This document shows, in pieces, positions 62,775-64,000 of a DNA stretch of 64,000 bases (position 1 is its first letter; every line of letters begins with the position of its first letter). This DNA is from Bradyrhizobium semiaridum (lineage in GTDB: Bacteria > Pseudomonadota > Alphaproteobacteria > Rhizobiales > Xanthobacteraceae): contig NZ_JAGKJJ010000014.1 in the NCBI RefSeq assembly GCF_020329505.1, positions 1 to 64,000 on the forward strand. Direction: 5' to 3'. Made by a program: the position numbers and the translations under genes. Below the pieces are notes generated by a model. That model was not told the DNA's origin. It searched no databases and was given only the letters and a program-made list of their open reading frames with translations.

Positions 62775-63713
62775 TTAGTGCGCCTTCGCGGCCTTCGCCC
62801 TGGTCTTCGCATTGCCGCTCGCTGCGATCCGCGTCAGCGCATCGGCGAAGGCGCGGGCGGCCGGGCCGAGCGGCTCGTCGAGCCGGTGGGCGAGATAGGC
62901 TTCCATCGCGAGCTGGGCGTTGCGGCCGAGCGCGCCGGTCTCGACCCGTACCAGTCGGCGTTCCTTCAAGTCGCGCGCGACTTGCCACTGCGGCAGCCGG
63001 CCCCAGCCGAGCCCGGCGAGGATCATGGCGTGCTTGGTGTCCTGATTGCTCACCCGGCAGATCTGCGGCGAGAGCACGCCGAAGCTGCGGCCCTCCGACA
63101 GCGGCGTCGGGTCCGACAGCACGATCTGCAAATGGTCGGCGAGGTCGGCGACCGCCTTGCGGCCACGGCGCGCCAGCGGATGGTTTGCGGCGGTAACTGC
63201 CACGATCTCTACCGCGCAGATCGCATCGAGCGCGAGACGGGGATCGCGAAAATCCTCGCCGACGGTGACGGCGAGCGCGCTGCGCCGTCCGGTCAAAGCC
63301 TCGATCGGCCCGCCCATCGGCTCGACCGCGAGCCGCACGCCGACCGACGGATAAGCCGCGCGCATCTCGGTTAGCGCCGCGCCGACCGCGGCGATCGGAA
63401 ACAGCGTATCGACGACCAGCGAGAGCTCCGGTTCCACCCCGTCGCCGAGGCCGCGGGCGCGCGCCCGCATCGCATCGACGCGGAGCAGGATATCGCGCGC
63501 GTTGATCAGCAGCGCCTTGCCGTCCGCCGTCAGCTCCGGACGGTGGCTGGAGCGATCGAACAGGGTTAGGCCCAGCTCAGCCTCCAGATTGGCGATGGCG
63601 TGGCTGACCGCCGACTGCACCCGCGACAGCCGGCCGGCGGCAGCGCGAAAGCTGCCGGCTTCGGCGATGGTGACGAAGGTGCGGATCTGGTCGAGCGTGA
63701 GGTTGTCGAGCAT
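62775..63713 (-). CDS. LysR-family transcriptional regulator
   Basis: A 312-residue LysR: LTLDQIRTFVTIAEAGSFRA then AAGRLSRVQSAVSHAIANLEAELGLTLFDR. The effector domain starts PELSLVVDTLFPIAAVGAAL. The C-terminal end is Lys/Ala-rich (KTRAKAAKAH). It is divergent from the partial MFS gene at 63819, with 105 bp between, and is likely its regulator. Confidence 0.9.
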   Translation of the reverse strand: MLDNLTLDQIRTFVTIAEAGSFRAAAGRLSRVQSAVSHAIANLEAELGLTLFDRSSHRPELTADGKALLINARDILLRVDAMRARARGLGDGVEPELSLVVDTLFPIAAVGAALTEMRAAYPSVGVRLAVEPMGGPIEALTGRRSALAVTVGEDFRDPRLALDAICAVEIVAVTAANHPLARRGRKAVADLADHLQIVLSDPTPLSEGRSFGVLSPQICRVSNQDTKHAMILAGLGWGRLPQWQVARDLKERRLVRVETGALGRNAQLAMEAYLAHRLDEPLGPAARAFADALTRIAASGNAKTRAKAAKAH

Positions 63714-63818
63714 GATCTATGAAATCGATCAATCGGATGCAAAACATATCACTGCTGTCGATGGCCGGGAAACGATATCTCCTGCTGCTCCGGCCGGTGT
63801 CGGGGCAAGGGTGAACGT

Positions 63819-64000
63819 ATGGCGATCGAACAGGCCATGATGCAGGGGAGCGATGCCAGGCGATCGGCCACCGTGGCCGTCGTGATCGGCTGCGGTGTCG
63901 CAGCAGCCGTTCAGGTCGGCAAGGTGCCGATTGCAGCGTCGATGCTTCAGGAGAATCTCGGCCTCGACCTCGCGGCGATCGGCGGCATCGCCGGCATCTT
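63819..64000 (+). CDS. N-terminal part of an MFS transporter (cut by the window end)
   Basis: The frame from ATG 63819 runs open to the end. It reads MAIEQAMMQGSDARRSATVA, then VVIGCGVAAAVQVGKVPIAA and SMLQENLGLDLAAIGGIAGI, which is the first helix and loop of a major facilitator (the CynX/NNP-like style with VGKVPIA). AAGGGTG is upstream. The rest lies beyond the window. It is divergent from LysR (62775). Confidence 0.75.
   Translation, partial: MAIEQAMMQGSDARRSATVAVVIGCGVAAAVQVGKVPIAASMLQENLGLDLAAIGGIAGI

Overview
The window looks like chromosomal DNA from an alphaproteobacterium of the Bradyrhizobium / Rhodopseudomonas group. The evidence is a high GC content throughout, dense gene packing, very many LysR/MarR-type regulators, the protein types (GuaA, GuaB, RlmE, an RsmB-like methylase, Uup, Ohr/OhrR), and intergenic palindromic repeats of kinds I associate with that group. 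The genus is inferred from pattern recognition, not from a search. I see no rRNA, tRNA, CRISPR array, prophage or complete insertion sequence.

Region by region. 1-2.5 kb: the tail of a flavoprotein, then an MFS exporter divergent from a LysR regulator. 2.5-12.3 kb: housekeeping and metabolic genes. These are a DSD1/D-threonine aldolase-like enzyme, Uup ABC-F with a YaiI-family gene, a hotdog-fold protein with a probable frameshift, a DsbA/HCCA-isomerase-like protein, an orphan molybdopterin dehydrogenase large subunit, a Ppx/GppA phosphatase and RlmE. 12.5-25.4 kb: the guanine-nucleotide region. guaB and guaA bracket an oxidoreductase, a metallophosphoesterase, MAPEG, RsmB-like, MFS/HxlR, cupin and NTF2-like genes. 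25.4-32 kb: three regulator-enzyme modules (LysR with NmrA-like + DUF1857; TetR with GST; LysR with SDR + F420-type reductase). 32-36 kb: a Vps62-like/beta-propeller protein, a decayed stretch holding a methyltransferase remnant, a VOC protein and a peptide-deformylase-like protein that has lost metal ligands. 36-47 kb: a MarR-GNAT fusion, two alpha/beta hydrolases, LysR, a MarR-DMT operon, a DUF899 protein, LysR with GNAT-MFS. 45-51 kb: a mirrored pair of LysR/MFS modules. 50.6-53.4 kb: a peroxide/thiol redox block (cupin, Ohr, OhrR, AhpD-like) and a P-loop NTPase. 53.5-64 kb: MFS, a propeller protein, an unusual winged-helix regulator, a class III adenylate cyclase, SRPBCC, an HD hydrolase, a GlxA-type regulator, a histidine phosphatase, PadR with an O-methyltransferase, and LysR with an MFS cut by the window end.

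The theme is local control. Most accessory operons are a regulator next to one transporter or one redox/detoxification enzyme, and several of the gaps between them hold very good palindromes that are likely operators. The most interesting observations are: a 22-bp element found in the same orientation upstream of two unrelated genes (41765-41786 and 56704-56725); a peptide deformylase-like protein with Cys-to-Ser and His-to-Gln changes at metal ligands; an alpha/beta hydrolase with Ala in place of the nucleophile; the Vps62-like propeller protein; and the set of operator palindromes. No single large undescribed system is obvious.
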